A stretch of DNA of 64,000 nt from Delphinapterus leucas (GCF_002288925.2 NW_022098001.1:12954557-13018556); one strand, 5' to 3'. Shown: positions 1-10,412, counted from the stretch's first letter. The notes: a model not told the origin generated them from the sequence alone. Numbers and translations are program-made.

Positions 1-379
1 GACTACTGTGTGTTTGATAGGGATTGATATATCAATAGAGAAGTGACGAGAAACAGAAGGAGCGTATGGAATCCTGTGTGTGCCAATAACGCAAGAGAAG
101 ATAAGAGAACCAGAAAGCAAGTTGAAGATGGTAGTGGGTGTTGGTTGTTTTTGCCACCTGACATTCATACCTACTTCTTGAGGTGAGAACGCCCTGGGTT
201 TGTTTGGGAGAAACCATCCTTGTTCAACGTTTAACTCACATGCTTAGAGTTTAGTTGATGGCACTGAACCCCAGCATGGGGATGTGAGACTTGGTGCAGT
301 GCTAACAGTGTGTTCTACCCCCTGGGCACCGTGACTGGTACATGTGTACGCACATAGCTAAGTCAGAGTGAGGGAGGCT
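1..379. other. Unassigned non-repetitive DNA
   Basis: No gene, RNA or recognisable repeat is visible here. Short open frames have no splice sites or family resemblance. Confidence 0.4.
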
Positions 380-660
380 CAAATCTGGGATTCATAATGG
401 AGCTACTGAGGGAGAGGACCCTTTCTTTGATGCTAGACTTGAACCTCGAAGAATATAAATTGGAGCTGCTACAGATAATTTACAGCCTCGAGGGGAGAGC
501 CTATCAGAGAATATGGACAACACAGTGGGATGCACAGTTAAAAGATGGAGAGAGAAACCAAGCCCCACGGTAATCCTCTGGACCCCAAGCCTGAAGATAG
601 CTCTAGCTCTGGATGCCATTTGGATTGGGTTTTCTTACTTGCAATAGAAAGAGTTACAAT
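380..660 (+). repeat. Partial MaLR/MLT1-like LTR relic
   Basis: The 3' part (about 580-655) reads like the end of MLT1-class LTRs: a 'cctgaagatagctct...' stretch followed by 'ggttttcttacttgcaat' and an 'agagt' terminus. The upstream part is too diverged to align by eye, so the left border is a guess. It is non-coding; the 75-residue open frame on the minus strand is a by-product. Confidence 0.4.
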
Positions 661-1590
661 GGATAAAAGGATATAGGGGAAAGGTTATGGAAACACAAAA
701 AGGTGACTGAAGAAGGGAGATAGTTGAGTGTGGGAATGGAAGAGAGGCAGAAGCAAAGAGATTGTTGAAGTTTATAAAAATAAGGTGGATAGGGATTGAA
801 AGGAAAAGATGGCCTGACCAGGGCTGGTCAGACACTTAACATGTGAAGGGCATCCTTGGAGTATAGTATGTTTCACTATGGACATCAGCCTGGGAATTGA
901 AGCTGCTCTGGGGACTCAAATATTTTTCTCTCATGAACACCAAGAGAACAACTTCTAGTGATGATAATCACACTCTGGAATACTGATAGAAACCCATTCA
1001 TTCATTCATTTGCTCAGTAAAAGTTTGTTAGTATCTGCAAAACACTCTGTTGAGAATCATGAGGTAGAAAAGGAATAGTCTTCTCCCTCAAAGCGCTTCC
1101 TTGAGACAGGGCAGCAGTCAGATGTCATCATAGTTCTGGGTGGTCTGTAGACTGGAGCAAAGTCCACGAGTCTGAGCTCAGAGGCAGCCAGAGGGAGGTA
1201 TCTACACAGACATAATAAGTTAATAAAAGTCGTGCATCTATCAGATACCTCAAATGACTGCTGGTTTTGGCATTGGCAGTCTAGGTGAACTTTGTTCTCT
1301 CTTGGAGTCTTGGTCCCGCTTTGGAAAAGAGGAATGTGGTTCTCTCTGTTTTCCTGTTCTGTTTCTCTTAATGAGAATGGACACTGACTTATTAACTGTG
1401 TTAACCTCTGGTTATTGTAGGACGCTGTTCCTTCAGGCAATCAGATGTGGATTTTGAAAGTCCTCTTGACTCTCACCAACTGGTTGCACTAAGTACAGTT
1501 CTTCTCTTTTTAAAAAAAAAATCAGTATACTGACTATTTTGTATATCTAGGTTGAACAGGCTCATCCTATTTACCTCTCGGAGCAGTGTG
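661..1590. other. Unassigned DNA with a short CATT run
   Basis: A (CATT)n-like run at about 1000-1015 resembles the reverse complement of an L2 3' terminus, but the following bases do not extend the match. The 127-residue minus-strand open frame at 1057-1440 has no recognised domain and no convincing splice sites. Nothing else is supported. Confidence 0.35.
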
Positions 1591-1591
1591 T

Positions 1592-1830
1592 CTAAGCAGA
1601 GGCAATTATTATTTGATGCAATAAAAAAGCAATTTTTGTCTTTAAAAGAAACACCAACTTTTCTCCTTCTGTAAGCCTGTCCAGATGATCAAAAGCCAGA
1701 TAAGGCCCTGAAACAAATTCCCTTTTACCATTTGTAATGTAAAAAACTTGATTCCCAGTGAAGCCTCCCCTTTCATTAATGGAAGCACAGCTCTTATCTT
1801 GATGTATGTGTAGCTGGTGCTTCTTCAGTT
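1592..1830 (-). other. Candidate exon or exon relic (unrecognised)
   Basis: On the minus strand, a pyrimidine-rich tract (complement of 1833-1850) ends in a consensus CAG acceptor at 1831-1832. It is followed by 78 open codons before a TAG at 1592-1594. The peptide has ordinary composition, with mixed charged and hydrophobic residues (for example a KSCASINERGGFTGNQVFY stretch), and is not low complexity or any transposon protein I know. There is no clear GT donor: a weak one follows AAATG at about 1732. No AATAAA is seen just downstream, so neither an internal nor a terminal exon is fully supported. It could be a decayed exon, an unrecognised retrocopy or chance. No function is assigned. Confidence 0.25.
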
Positions 1831-1994
1831 CTGACAACAAAAAAAGTGAGCATCAGAAAATAATGGAGCCCTGAAAAACTGCTGTCCTGATACCACTGAA
1901 ATTTCTCCTTCTTTCAAGCCAAATCCACCCACGTGTCATGTTTGAGAAATGAAAAGCACAAGAGACATCTATTAAGTTGACAGTCTGCAAAGGT

Positions 1995-2150
1995 TTTTTC
2001 TTTTAGATAGTCAATGATTATTGAATCGTTGGTCAGCCTTGAATACTCTTCTAGGTACAGTGACAGCTAATAGAATGGAGAAGACATTCTCTTTTGCCTT
2101 TCAGAAGCTTCTAATTTAAAATGGGCAAAAACAATTAAGAAAATAAATGT
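1995..2150 (-). repeat. L2-like 3' end fragment
   Basis: The order 'attattgaatc...actcttctaggtacagtgacagctaat...' resembles the reverse complement of an L2 3' terminus (tail, then the 'tctaggcac...' block). Heavily diverged. The rest of 1841-2314 shows nothing recognisable. Confidence 0.35.
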
Positions 2151-2314
2151 AAAGAGATGCAGTGGTCGCAGAATCCCTGGACTCAGGTATAGCGGCTGCA
2201 GCTTCCTGGGCCATGTGCCATTCTTAAAGTATGTGATAAGCAGAAAAAAAATGTACGATTCTCTCATTCTCCACATCCTTTGAGGTGAGTAAAAAATAAA
2301 AATAAATTCTACCC

Positions 2315-3893
2315 TTGAGGGAAGCCTTGCTTATCCCAACTGTCCCGTGTGGCAGTCACGTGGTGCCGAGATCTGGTTGGTGTCCAGTGATGAGCCCCTA
2401 CCACTTACAGTGGAGCCCTGATCTGTAACTAGACCAGAGCTCCACGTGTTGCCATGAAGCTACAGGTAGTTGACCTGCTCCTCATGCCATCTAGAGCGAT
2501 TATAAACCAAGGACTATGAGATACATTTGCTCAAGTCCTTTTGCTTGGATCTTCAGGCCAAACAACTCTGTCTTTAGTCAGTCTGGAGCAGGGCAGGGCC
2601 ACAGAAAGGAGGAAGCAGGGATGAGAGACTCCATCATGAGAAGGTATCCCACGTACATACAGCTGTTACAGGCTTTGGGGTTTCCTACTGACTCTGGGTG
2701 GGGGACGTGGGCTCTGGCATGGGCACACTGCTCATTTACAAGACCTTTCCTGGGACCTGACCACCTCATGGTACCCTCACCCAAAGTCCCAGACACCTTG
2801 GCCAAACACCAACTGCTCTGTCCACTGGTTGATGGAGACCATCAATAATGGAGTGCTCTCATTTGCTCTTGAAACTTCAAGTTGTGACCCGAGTATTATG
2901 GACTGCGTGTTTGCATTCCCTTTAAATCCATATGTTGAAGACCTAATCCCTAATGTGATGGTATTTGGAGTTGGGGCTTTTGGGAAGTTATTAGGTCATG
3001 AGGGTGGAGCCTTTATGATAGTGCTCTTATAAGAAGAGAAATAAGAGTTTCCTTCCTTTCCCCTTCCCTCTCTCTCCCACCCTTCTTCTCCCTCCTTCTA
3101 TCTCCCTCTCGCTCTTCGATGTGAGGATACAGCAAGAAGGCATCTATCTGCAAACCAGTAAGCAGGTTTTCACCAGAAACTGAATTGGCCGGCACATTAC
3201 ACAGATCTTGGACTTCTCAGCCTCCAGAACTGTCAGGACTGTCAGAGATAAATGTTCATTGCCTAAGCCACCCAATCTATGGCATTTTTGTTACAGCAGC
3301 TCAGACTAAGACACCTGAGCCACAACATCTTTGTCTGCCTGTCTCCTGGGCAGTTCAATACTAACTTCTACAGCAGGTGATCTGCTTGGTCCCTGTTTCT
3401 CATCTCACTTCTTTATACCAGGTTTTGCCTAATCCACCAGCCTAGCCAACTGCTAATATTGAGTTCTGACTTAACCAAAGCTCACCCAGCAAACCCTCGA
3501 TGCTAGTGCAAGATGGCAGCATGCGACCCATTGCCATCATTTTCTGAGGGCAGACATCTACGAAGGAAGTAGATAAACAGATGCTCAAGCTACTGAACAA
3601 GAGCAGCAGCTACTATGAAGAATAGATCCCCAACAAGGCCAAGACAACTATCTACAACATTCTGCCCATGGGTTCAAGGCAGCCATCAGCAAAATCCACT
3701 ATCTAAGAGCTCTTCAAGGGAATCTCCTAATCTAAGAGGTTCAGGGCCAAGTCCTGTCTGAAAGCTTTCTCTGTGAGAGCACAGGGAAAGGGATGGGTGA
3801 CATGGAATTTCTGGAGGATGAGAGCAAAAGAACACCTTTGTCTCAGAAAATCAGCAGAATCGGGATGCTGTAAGAAAGAACAAGGGGATTTCA
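2315..3893 (+). pseudogene. Processed beta-tubulin pseudogene, split by an LTR
   Basis: A decayed intronless copy of a beta-tubulin coding sequence (the family normally has about 445 codons; tubulin forms the alpha/beta dimer of microtubules). It starts at 2315, where the initiator is TTG, with LREA for the family MRE start and CGS-H for CGNQ. Further blocks in family order: IFRPNN and QSGAG (about 2550-2592), a frameshifted GGGTGSG nucleotide-binding loop (about 2695-2722), MVPSPKVPDT (about 2768-2797), then PGQFN and HFFIPGF (about 3348-3430), the CKMAACDP block (about 3509-3532), EVDKQML and KSSSYYEE (about 3568-3620), IPNKAKT, ELFKGIS, STGKGMGDMEFLE (about 3780-3820), and a tail near GIS/GDF (about 3890). 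Introns present in tubulin genes are absent, so it is a retrocopy. Many stops and frameshifts make it non-functional. A MaLR LTR (2894-3313) interrupts it, and some 30 bp are missing at the junction. No poly(A) tail survives. The paralog of origin cannot be told by eye. Confidence 0.85.
2894..3313 (+). mobile_element. MST/MLT1-type MaLR solo LTR
   Basis: The 420-bp element runs from TATTATGGACTG to GACTAAGACA. It contains the family landmarks in order: 'catatgttgaagacctaatcc', 'gatggtatttgga', 'ttaggtcatgagggtggagcc', 'cttataagaagag', 'tgtgaggatacagcaagaagg', 'cagcctccagaactgt' and 'gccacccaatctatgg'. The flanks cccgag (2888-2893) and cctgag (3314-3319) look like the target-site duplication with one change. 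It lies inside the tubulin pseudogene, so it landed after the retrocopy formed. A CT-rich stretch (about 3050-3118) has expanded inside it. Confidence 0.85.
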
Positions 3894-4903
3894 GTAAACA
3901 GCCAGGATCTCAGTTCACCTAGCTTTCAACATGGCCCCATTTCCCCTCCAGAATTAACATTTTCTGTCCCTGTCTTTCTTTGTTATACTGGGGGGATTTG
4001 AGTGTGGAGGACTTGTCTCTTTCTTCTCTTTGGGAACTGAATTGAGGGGTTTCCATTACAATCCAGTCAAATATTTCCATCTGGGGCTTTCTCCCAACAA
4101 AGGATCTACTATCAAGTACCCACAATTCAGATGGCCTGTTGTGAGCCCAGATTATGGCCAAGAAAAAAGAGAACCAAGATGATTGACTCTCAGCAAGTAG
4201 AACCTCAGGGTCAATCCTGACTTTCCCCTTCATGCACCATCTCCAGGTGGTTCCCTGGCTTCCCTGTGTTCCCCTCCCATTCTCTCCCATCTCGGCTTCA
4301 GGGCTGGGTGTTAGTGGTACTATTTCCGTGTTGAGTTCTCCTTTGAGTTCTGCTCTGAGCTTTCATTTTCCTCAGGAGGAGACTGTCTGACTCTGTCAAA
4401 GTGATCCCCATACTTTACCTTTTTCTTGGGGCAGCCAGCATGGAGAGGGGGGAGAGAAAAGTGCCTTGATCTCTAGGCCTCTAGAAAAGATCCCTCTCCC
4501 TCCTCACGTTCCTTTGCTCATTACATCCCTAAAATAAGGAAAGGACTGCGTTAACAGTGAAAAAGAGAGTAAAATTTTCCCCAGAGGAGCGGGTGGTGGT
4601 GGGGTTGGGGAGTGGTGATCAGAGGACACCCCATGGTCCCTTCTTTGTCAATTTCTGTTTTTCTTTTATTCCTGGGGCTTTTTGTTGCCTCTTGTTTTCC
4701 TGCTCTGCCACTCAGATTCTGTTTTGTGTGAAATTTACTGCTTTTGGGAAAGATGATGTTTTTCTATGAGCCAAAATCAAACAGAAAATGGAAAAAGAGA
4801 AGAAACTGAGCTAACGCAGTTGGACTTACCTCCTGTGGAGGGCAGTACTGGGGCATAGTCACCGATACTCACATTTATATAATTTTTGCTGCTTATTCTA
4901 AAG
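3894..4903. other. Unassigned DNA downstream of the tubulin pseudogene
   Basis: Could include remnants of the retrocopy's 3' UTR, but no poly(A) tail or flanking duplication was found. The 123-residue minus-strand open frame (3919-4290) has no recognisable motif. Short G-rich runs occur at 4447-4457 and 4587-4613. Confidence 0.35.
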
Positions 4904-5161
4904 CAGTGGTTCTCAACCAGGGGAAGTTACCCTCCCTCCCCCTCTTCCTTTTCAAAGACATTTAATAATGTCTGGAGGCATGTTTTTGATTGTCAAAGCT
5001 GGGGAGGGTAGGCGGAGGGGGGAAGGAGAGGTGATCGTTACCCGCATCTAGTTAAGTAGAGATCAGGGATGCAGCTGAACATCTTCAATACACAGACAGC
5101 CTCCCACGACCGTGAATTATCAGACCCCAAATGTTAATAGAGATGAGGTTGAGAAACCCTG
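4904..5161 (+). mobile_element. MER5A hAT-Charlie DNA transposon
   Basis: Non-autonomous hAT element with terminal inverted repeats CAGTGGTTCTCAACC and GGTTGAGAAACCCTG and the internal 'aatgtctggaggcat' and 'gatcagggatgc' blocks. Flanked by 8-bp duplications ttctaaag (4896-4903) and tgctaaag (5162-5169), as expected for hAT insertions. Confidence 0.85.
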
Positions 5162-5189
5162 TGCTAAAGGAGGAGACCCCTGACCCTCA

Positions 5190-5420
5190 CTAATTGTGCA
5201 ATGATAGTAATAACTAACATTTGTCAAGCGCTTGCCTGGTGTCAGACACTGTTCTTAGGCTTTTACATGTGGAATCTCATTTATTTCTCATAACAGATTA
5301 CGAGGTAGATTCTACCATCATCACCATTTTTTCGATGAAAGGAATGAATCCTGGAGAGATTGAGTGGTTTGCTGCAAGTCCTAAGGCTTAGAAAGCAGCT
5401 GGCTCAGGATCTGAACCTCG
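5190..5420 (-). mobile_element. MIR SINE
   Basis: Reverse-complement MIR in order: 'taactaacatttgtcaagcgcttgc', 'cagacactgttcttaggc', 'acatgtggaatctcattta', 'gaggtagattctaccatcatcacc', then the core and the tRNA-derived end near 'ggatctgaacctcg'. Confidence 0.8.
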
Positions 5421-5609
5421 ACTTACCCACTTTGTTTTACCCCTCCTCCTGGTAACAAAGCTTGCTAAAGTCCTTTGTTCTGGAGAAAAGGGAGTAAAGA
5501 GAAGAGACAGTCTCAACAACTTGTCTTTATAATGCAAAAAACTGAGGTTTCCAGTCTCTAAAGGCTGCACTGGGGTGGGTGGATATGGTGGATAAGAATG
5601 AAGACTTAC

Positions 5610-5682
5610 CTGAACAGACAGGACCCGTGTTCACGACTGGATGCACTGTGTCGGGCATGGCCACCCTGCTCCGCTGGCGTCC
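5610..5682 (-). other. Candidate 73-bp exon flanked by consensus splice sites
   Basis: On the minus strand, a pyrimidine-rich 'ttttcactgcag' acceptor ends at 5683 and is followed by 73 bases ending TGTTCAG. A perfect CAG|GTAAGTCTT donor then begins at 5609. The segment is open in the frame that reads through it and contains an ATG in a fair context (GTGGCCATGC), giving MPDTVHPVVNTGPVCS up to the splice. No partner exon was recognised elsewhere in the window and the peptide matches no family I can name. It may be an exon of an unseen gene, a non-coding RNA exon or a chance site pair. The rest of 5421-6394 holds no recognised repeat. Confidence 0.3.
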
Positions 5683-6394
5683 CTGCAGTGAAAAGTAGGT
5701 CCGCAGCATCAGCCAGACCCAGAACCCTTTGAAATACCACTTAGAAACATCTTGGCAAAACCTAACAATGGAAAGCACAAGCAGATTGTAAATTACCATT
5801 ATCATTAATCGGGGTTGACATGAACAACCCCCTCCTAAGTACTGTTCAATCATTGACCTTTTTCATGCTTTTCTCCCAGATTCCCACAGGCCTCCTTAGA
5901 GTGAAGGGTACCTGAGCTGCCCCTGTGTGTGGTCCTCAGTGGAACAATGGAGGCAAAGTAATCCCTGACAGAACAGTCTGGGACCTTGGACACAAAGCAG
6001 ATATGGGGCCCAGCCAGGGCCCTGCAGTGTGAGAGAGGGCCACAGGGAGAGGCGCAGGAAAGGGAAGAGGAAGCGGAGAGAGAGTCCAGGCAAGAAGGAG
6101 TGGGGCGGGGAGAGCCAATGATGGGGTGTGGGCAGTGGAGCAGGTCTGCGTTCATACACATCCAGAGCGGTCACTTTAATGGATTCCAAAAGAGAAGGCA
6201 GACATGCTCCCAGGTAGCCTGGGAAACTGACTTCCTATGAGACAAGAACTTTAAAAAAAGTCCTTCATTCAGGAAATCTATTGGGAACTTATTGTTTTAG
6301 AGCATTATTCTTTTTGATAAGTATTAATTATGCTTCAGATTTTTTTTCTCAAAGCCTGTAGATTTTAGGAACTGCAAAAAGCCTGAGCCACATC

Positions 6395-6565
6395 TCTGAT
6401 CTGTCCATTCCCTCGTTCGTTTATTCCACAAATATTTGCTGAGATCCCATGAAGTGCCAAGCGCTGTTCTCGGCACTAGGGATACAGCTGCGGACAAAAT
6501 AGACACGGCCTTGCCCTTGTCGAGCTCATATATCGGAGGGGGAGACAGACAAAAAAACAGTAAGT
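6395..6565 (-). mobile_element. L2 LINE, 3' end (part 1 of 3)
   Basis: Reverse-complement L2 terminus: 'cacaaatatttgctgagatccc', 'gccaagcgctgttctcggcactagggatac', then 'gagggggagacagacaa'. It is the 3' UTR of the same L2 that resumes at about 7600, interrupted by an old L1 inserted in the AT-rich stretch. Confidence 0.8.
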
Positions 6566-6579
6566 AAAATAAATAATAA

Positions 6580-7600
6580 CTGGCTTCTGCGCATCAAAGG
6601 ACAAAATCAACAGAATGAAAAGGCAACCTATGGAATGGGAGAAAAGTTTTGCAAATCATCTCTCTGACAAAGGGTTAATATCTAGAATATATAAAGAACC
6701 CTACAGCTCAAGAGCAACAACAACAACAGGCTTAACCGGATCAAAAAATGGGCAAGGGACTCCAATAGACATTTCTCCAAAGAAGATATGCAAATGGCCA
6801 AAAAAGCACATGAAAAGGTACTCAACAGCACTAATCATTAGGGAAATGCAAATCAAAACCACAGTGAGATACTACTTCACACCCATTAAGATAGCTACTA
6901 TTAAAAATATAACAAGTATTGGTGAGAATGTGGAGCAATTGGAACCCTTGTGCACTGTTGGCGGGAATGTAAAATGGTGCAGCTGCTATGGAAAACAGTA
7001 TGGTGGTTCCTCAAAAAAGTTAAAATAGAATTATTCTATTATTTAGCAATCCCACTTCTGGGTATATAATATATTCAAAAGAATTGAAAGCAGGGCCTCA
7101 GATATTTATACCCCCTTGCTCATAGCAGCACTATTCACAATAGCCAAAGGGGGAAGCAACCCCAGTATCCATTAATGGATGAATGGATGAACAAACTATG
7201 GTACATACATACAATGAAATATTACACAGCCTTAAAAATAAAGGGAATTCTGACACATATTAAGACATAGATAAAGCTTGAGGACATGATGCTAAGTGAT
7301 ATAAGCAAGTCACAAAAAGACAAATATTGTATGATTCAACTTATATGAGGTACCTAGGGTCATCAGATTCACAGGGAGAGAAAGTAGAATGGTGGTTGCT
7401 AGAGACTGACAGGAGTTGGGGATGGAGAGTTGTTGTTTCTCGGGTAGAGGGTTTGGGGTTTGTAAGATGAGAGTTCTGGAGGTTGATTGCACAGCAATAT
7501 GAATGTACCTAATACTACTGAACTATACACTAAAAAATGGTTAAGACGGTAAACTTTGTGTTACGTGTATTTTACCACAATTAAAAAAATAAGTAAATGA
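6580..7600 (+). mobile_element. Old L1 (L1MA/MB-like) 3' end: ORF2 C-terminus and 3' UTR
   Basis: About 1 kb of 5'-truncated L1. It retains the ORF2 C-terminal block (best open frame 6615-7028) with the 'caaatcaaaaccacagtgagatac' region, the cysteine-rich C-terminal segment ([10 protein letters not shown]), and then frameshifts and stops. The 3' UTR ends near 7590 in an A-rich tail. It sits within an L2 on the opposite strand, so it is younger than that L2. It cannot be active. Confidence 0.85.
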
Positions 7601-7966
7601 TGACAATTTTGTTAGAAGGCGATGAGTGTCATGGAGTCAAAATAAAGCAATGTGACAGGGAGTGGGTGTACAGGATTGATTTGGTGTTGCAACTTAAAAA
7701 TGGATGTCTTTTAGAGTAAGTCTCATTGAGAGTGACATTTGAGCAAAGACTTGTATATTGTGAGGGATGAGCCATGTGGATCTGGGGCAAGAGAGTTCCA
7801 GACAGAGGGTGAAGCTAGGGCAAAAGCTTTAGGTGGCTTGGCATGTTTGGGGGACAGGAGCCCAGGGAGCATTGAGCCAAGTGAGCAAGGGGGAGAGAAG
7901 CAGCAGATGGTTCTGGATCTTGGGAGCCACTGCAAAATCTGGCTTTCTCAAAGAAGATGTTGGGGG
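7600..7966 (-). mobile_element. L2 LINE (part 2 of 3), ORF2 C-terminus relic
   Basis: Continuation of the L2 broken by the L1 at 6580-7600. Its minus-strand open frame (7723-7935) keeps the L2/CR1 ORF2 C-terminal signature (AFALASPSVWNSLAPD, then KSLLKCH), in which 'FA.A.PS.WN.L' is typical. The rest of ORF2 continues beyond the SINE at 7967-8259. Heavily mutated. Confidence 0.8.
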
Positions 7967-8259
7967 TAGGAGTTTATTTATTTATTTATTTATTTAGGGC
8001 TGTGTTGGGTCTTTGTTTCTGTGCGAGGGCTTTCTCCAGTTGTGGCGAGCGGGGGCCACTCTTCATCGCGGTGCGTGGGCCTCTCACTGTCGCGGCCTCT
8101 CTTGTTGTGGAGCACAGGCTCCAGACACGCAGGCTCAGTAGTTGTGGCTCACGGGCCCAGTTGCTCCGCGGCATGTGGGATCCTCCCAGACCAGGGCTCG
8201 AACCCGTGTCCCCTGCATTAGCGGGCAGATTCTCAACCACTGTGCCACCAGGGAAGCCC
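7967..8259 (-). mobile_element. CHR-1-type tRNA(Glu)-derived SINE
   Basis: Begins on the plus strand with a (TTTA)n tail and ends with 'ccactgtgccaccagggaagcc', the reverse complement of the SINE 5' end. The B box appears as 'gctcgaacccgtg'. About 290 bp, so a long CHR form. It interrupts the L2 relic. No clean target-site duplication was identified. Confidence 0.85.
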
Positions 8260-8835
8260 TGGCTGGTGTTTTAATGGGGTCATTCTGTCTGCTGTGCTGA
8301 GAAGGGACTGCAGGGGGCACAACAGGAAGCTGGGAGGACATTTAGAGGCTAATGCATCCACTAGGGTGAAAGAATTACAATGGCTTGGACCTAAGTGGGA
8401 GCAGTGGACAAGTTGAGATAAAATTTGGAGGTAAAGTCAACTGAATTTCCTGATGAGTTGGAAATAGTGTGTGAGAGAAGAAAAATGAGTCAAAGATGAC
8501 CCCAAGACTTCTGTCCTGTGCACCAGGAAGAATGGAGTGACTGTTAACTGAAATGTGGAGAATGACAGGTGGAACAGGTTTTTGAGGGAAGAGCACGTGC
8601 TGGATTTAGACATATTATGTCAGAGACAATAATTACATATTCCACAGGAACATCAGTGGATGTGTGGGCTTGGAGTTCAGGAGGGCTGTCCCAGCTGGAG
8701 ACATCACCTGGGGGGCCATCAGGATATAAATGGTATGGGTTGAAAGCCATGAGTCTGGAGGAGTCACCTTCAGAGTGAATTTAGGGAGAGGAGAAGCCCC
8801 AGATGAACCCAGGGTGACCTGATGTTAATAGGTCT
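8260..8835 (-). mobile_element. L2 LINE (part 3 of 3), internal ORF2 relic
   Basis: The minus-strand peptide from 8375-8596 contains ISVNSHSILPGAQDRSLGVIFDS, the L2/CR1 ORF2 segment just after the reverse transcriptase core, where '.G..I.....LGV..DS' is typical. Upstream minus-strand codons (8544-8750) keep further weak similarity. Together with 6395-6565 and 7600-7966 this is one L2 of more than 1.1 kb after removing the inserts. Confidence 0.75.
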
Positions 8836-8904
8836 AAAGTAAATGAGGGACCAGAGCAGGACCCTGGGAAGCAGCAGCAGCAGTTATGTTCAGAGCCCAC
8901 AGTC

Positions 8905-9025
8905 TGCAGAGAAGCTCCAGAATGTGCACCTGCATTTTGAAGATAAGGAAGAATTGAGTCCCAGAAGGGAGAGGTGACGTACTCAAGTCACATAGCTTGT
9001 CAGTGACAAACTGAAAGTAAGTACT
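8905..9025 (-). mobile_element. MIR SINE fragment
   Basis: Central MIR core in reverse orientation: 'cattttgaagataaggaag', 'gtcccagaagggagaggtgacgtactcaagtcacatagct'. Confidence 0.6.
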
Positions 9026-10130
9026 TCTCACAGGAATTTACCTATTCGGAAGCCAGAAACAGAACACCTAATTTGAATGGGGGCGGAGACCAAACATTCA
9101 GTAAAGTAGAAAAGTTCTTTGAAGCTCATCTGGACCAGCATGTAATTAGACAGTACATTACAAACGCTATAAAACTGACAATACAATAAGAAAAGCCAAA
9201 GGAAAGAAAACTTAACTGTGGATCCTGGAGACGTCATAGGGTGGAACAGTTAATAAGCTAGTAGGCACTAGCACAGTTATACATTTAACTTTCAAATCTG
9301 CTTCTTCAGAGACATTCTCTGCTCAACCCAATTAAAAACTTCTCATTTTATCAAGACTCTTTTAAATGACCAGAGCCATCAGAATACCTGGAAGTGTTTT
9401 GGACTCTCATGTTGTAGAAATTCTCAAAGTCCACCAGGTAGAATTAACAGTGTTTTGCAACCAGATGTTATATGTAAAATGAAGACTTAAGAGATGTGAA
9501 ATGTGTATTTTGAGACAGTCAGTGTAGCGTATAGCCTAGCAGTGCTTAAAAAGTTTTCTTACATTATCGTTTCAATGGCATTCTTTTGTCTACTGCATGT
9601 GATACCTTGGCCTAATCTGTCTTCAAAGATTTAAAAAATTGACCCTGTGTTTTCAGTAACATCTCAATTTTTTTTTCTGTAGTACATGTATATATATATT
9701 TTTTGTTTCCTTCTTTCCCTAATAGCTAGCTGTTCCATATCTCACCCCTCATAGTCTCAGACTTTCAGAAAAACTTGGTAGAGGGAATTAATTAAAAAGC
9801 CAAATCCCCCATAAGGCCATTCTCCAGGATCAATAGCCAGTATTAACATTTGAACGTGTTTACTCCTAGTAGATTTTCTCCCTAAACTTAATTCCTTCTA
9901 ACTTATTAATGATTATATAAATATAACATTTTAGGTTAGTAATACTCTCTAAACAGCTGGACTATTCTGGGCTCCTTGCTTCTGGAGAAATATGTGACTG
10001 AGCAAAGAGCAGAGAAAAGAGTTTCTCCCTGTCTTCGGGGTTTGAAATGCCCATGTGCTTGTGTGTGTAGAGATCAGACCAGAGTTCTGAGAACAGGGCT
10101 GGAGGAGGATAGGATCTTTCCCTTCATCCC
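9026..10130. other. Unassigned AT-rich DNA
   Basis: Mostly unique AT-rich sequence with short T runs and a 'tatatatata' patch near 9690-9702. No gene signal. Confidence 0.35.
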
Positions 10131-10136
10131 ACCTGC

Positions 10137-10412
10137 CCAACACACCCACACCCACACACACACCCCACACACACCCACACATTCACATAAACCCACACAC
10201 ACCCAACCCCACACCCACCAACACCCACATCCACACACCCCCACACACCCCCACTCACACATACCCACACACACACACACACCCCACACACACCAACACC
10301 CACACCCACACCCCCCACACTCACACATACCCACCCATCGCCCCCCACACCCACCAGCACCCACACCCAACAACACACACTCACACCCAACCACACCCCC
10401 CACACACACACA
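10137..10412. repeat. CACACC/CACACA simple-repeat array
   Basis: About 275 bp of variant CA-rich units (cacacc, cccaca, acaccaac) on the plus strand. The array lacks G apart from a single base near 10340, so it opens long frames in several phases: a His/Thr/Pro frame on the plus strand and Cys/Val/Gly frames on the minus strand. These are composition artefacts, not genes. The irregular unit order suggests an old expanded microsatellite with interruptions. Confidence 0.9.

Noticed and set aside
5850..6240. Overlapping open frames on both strands over a GC-richer patch
   Set aside because: Several frames are open at once on both strands because of composition; no motif and no consistent splice sites.
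10074..10411. Cys/Val/Gly-rich minus-strand frames resembling cysteine-rich proteins
   Set aside because: They are the complement of the same simple repeat.
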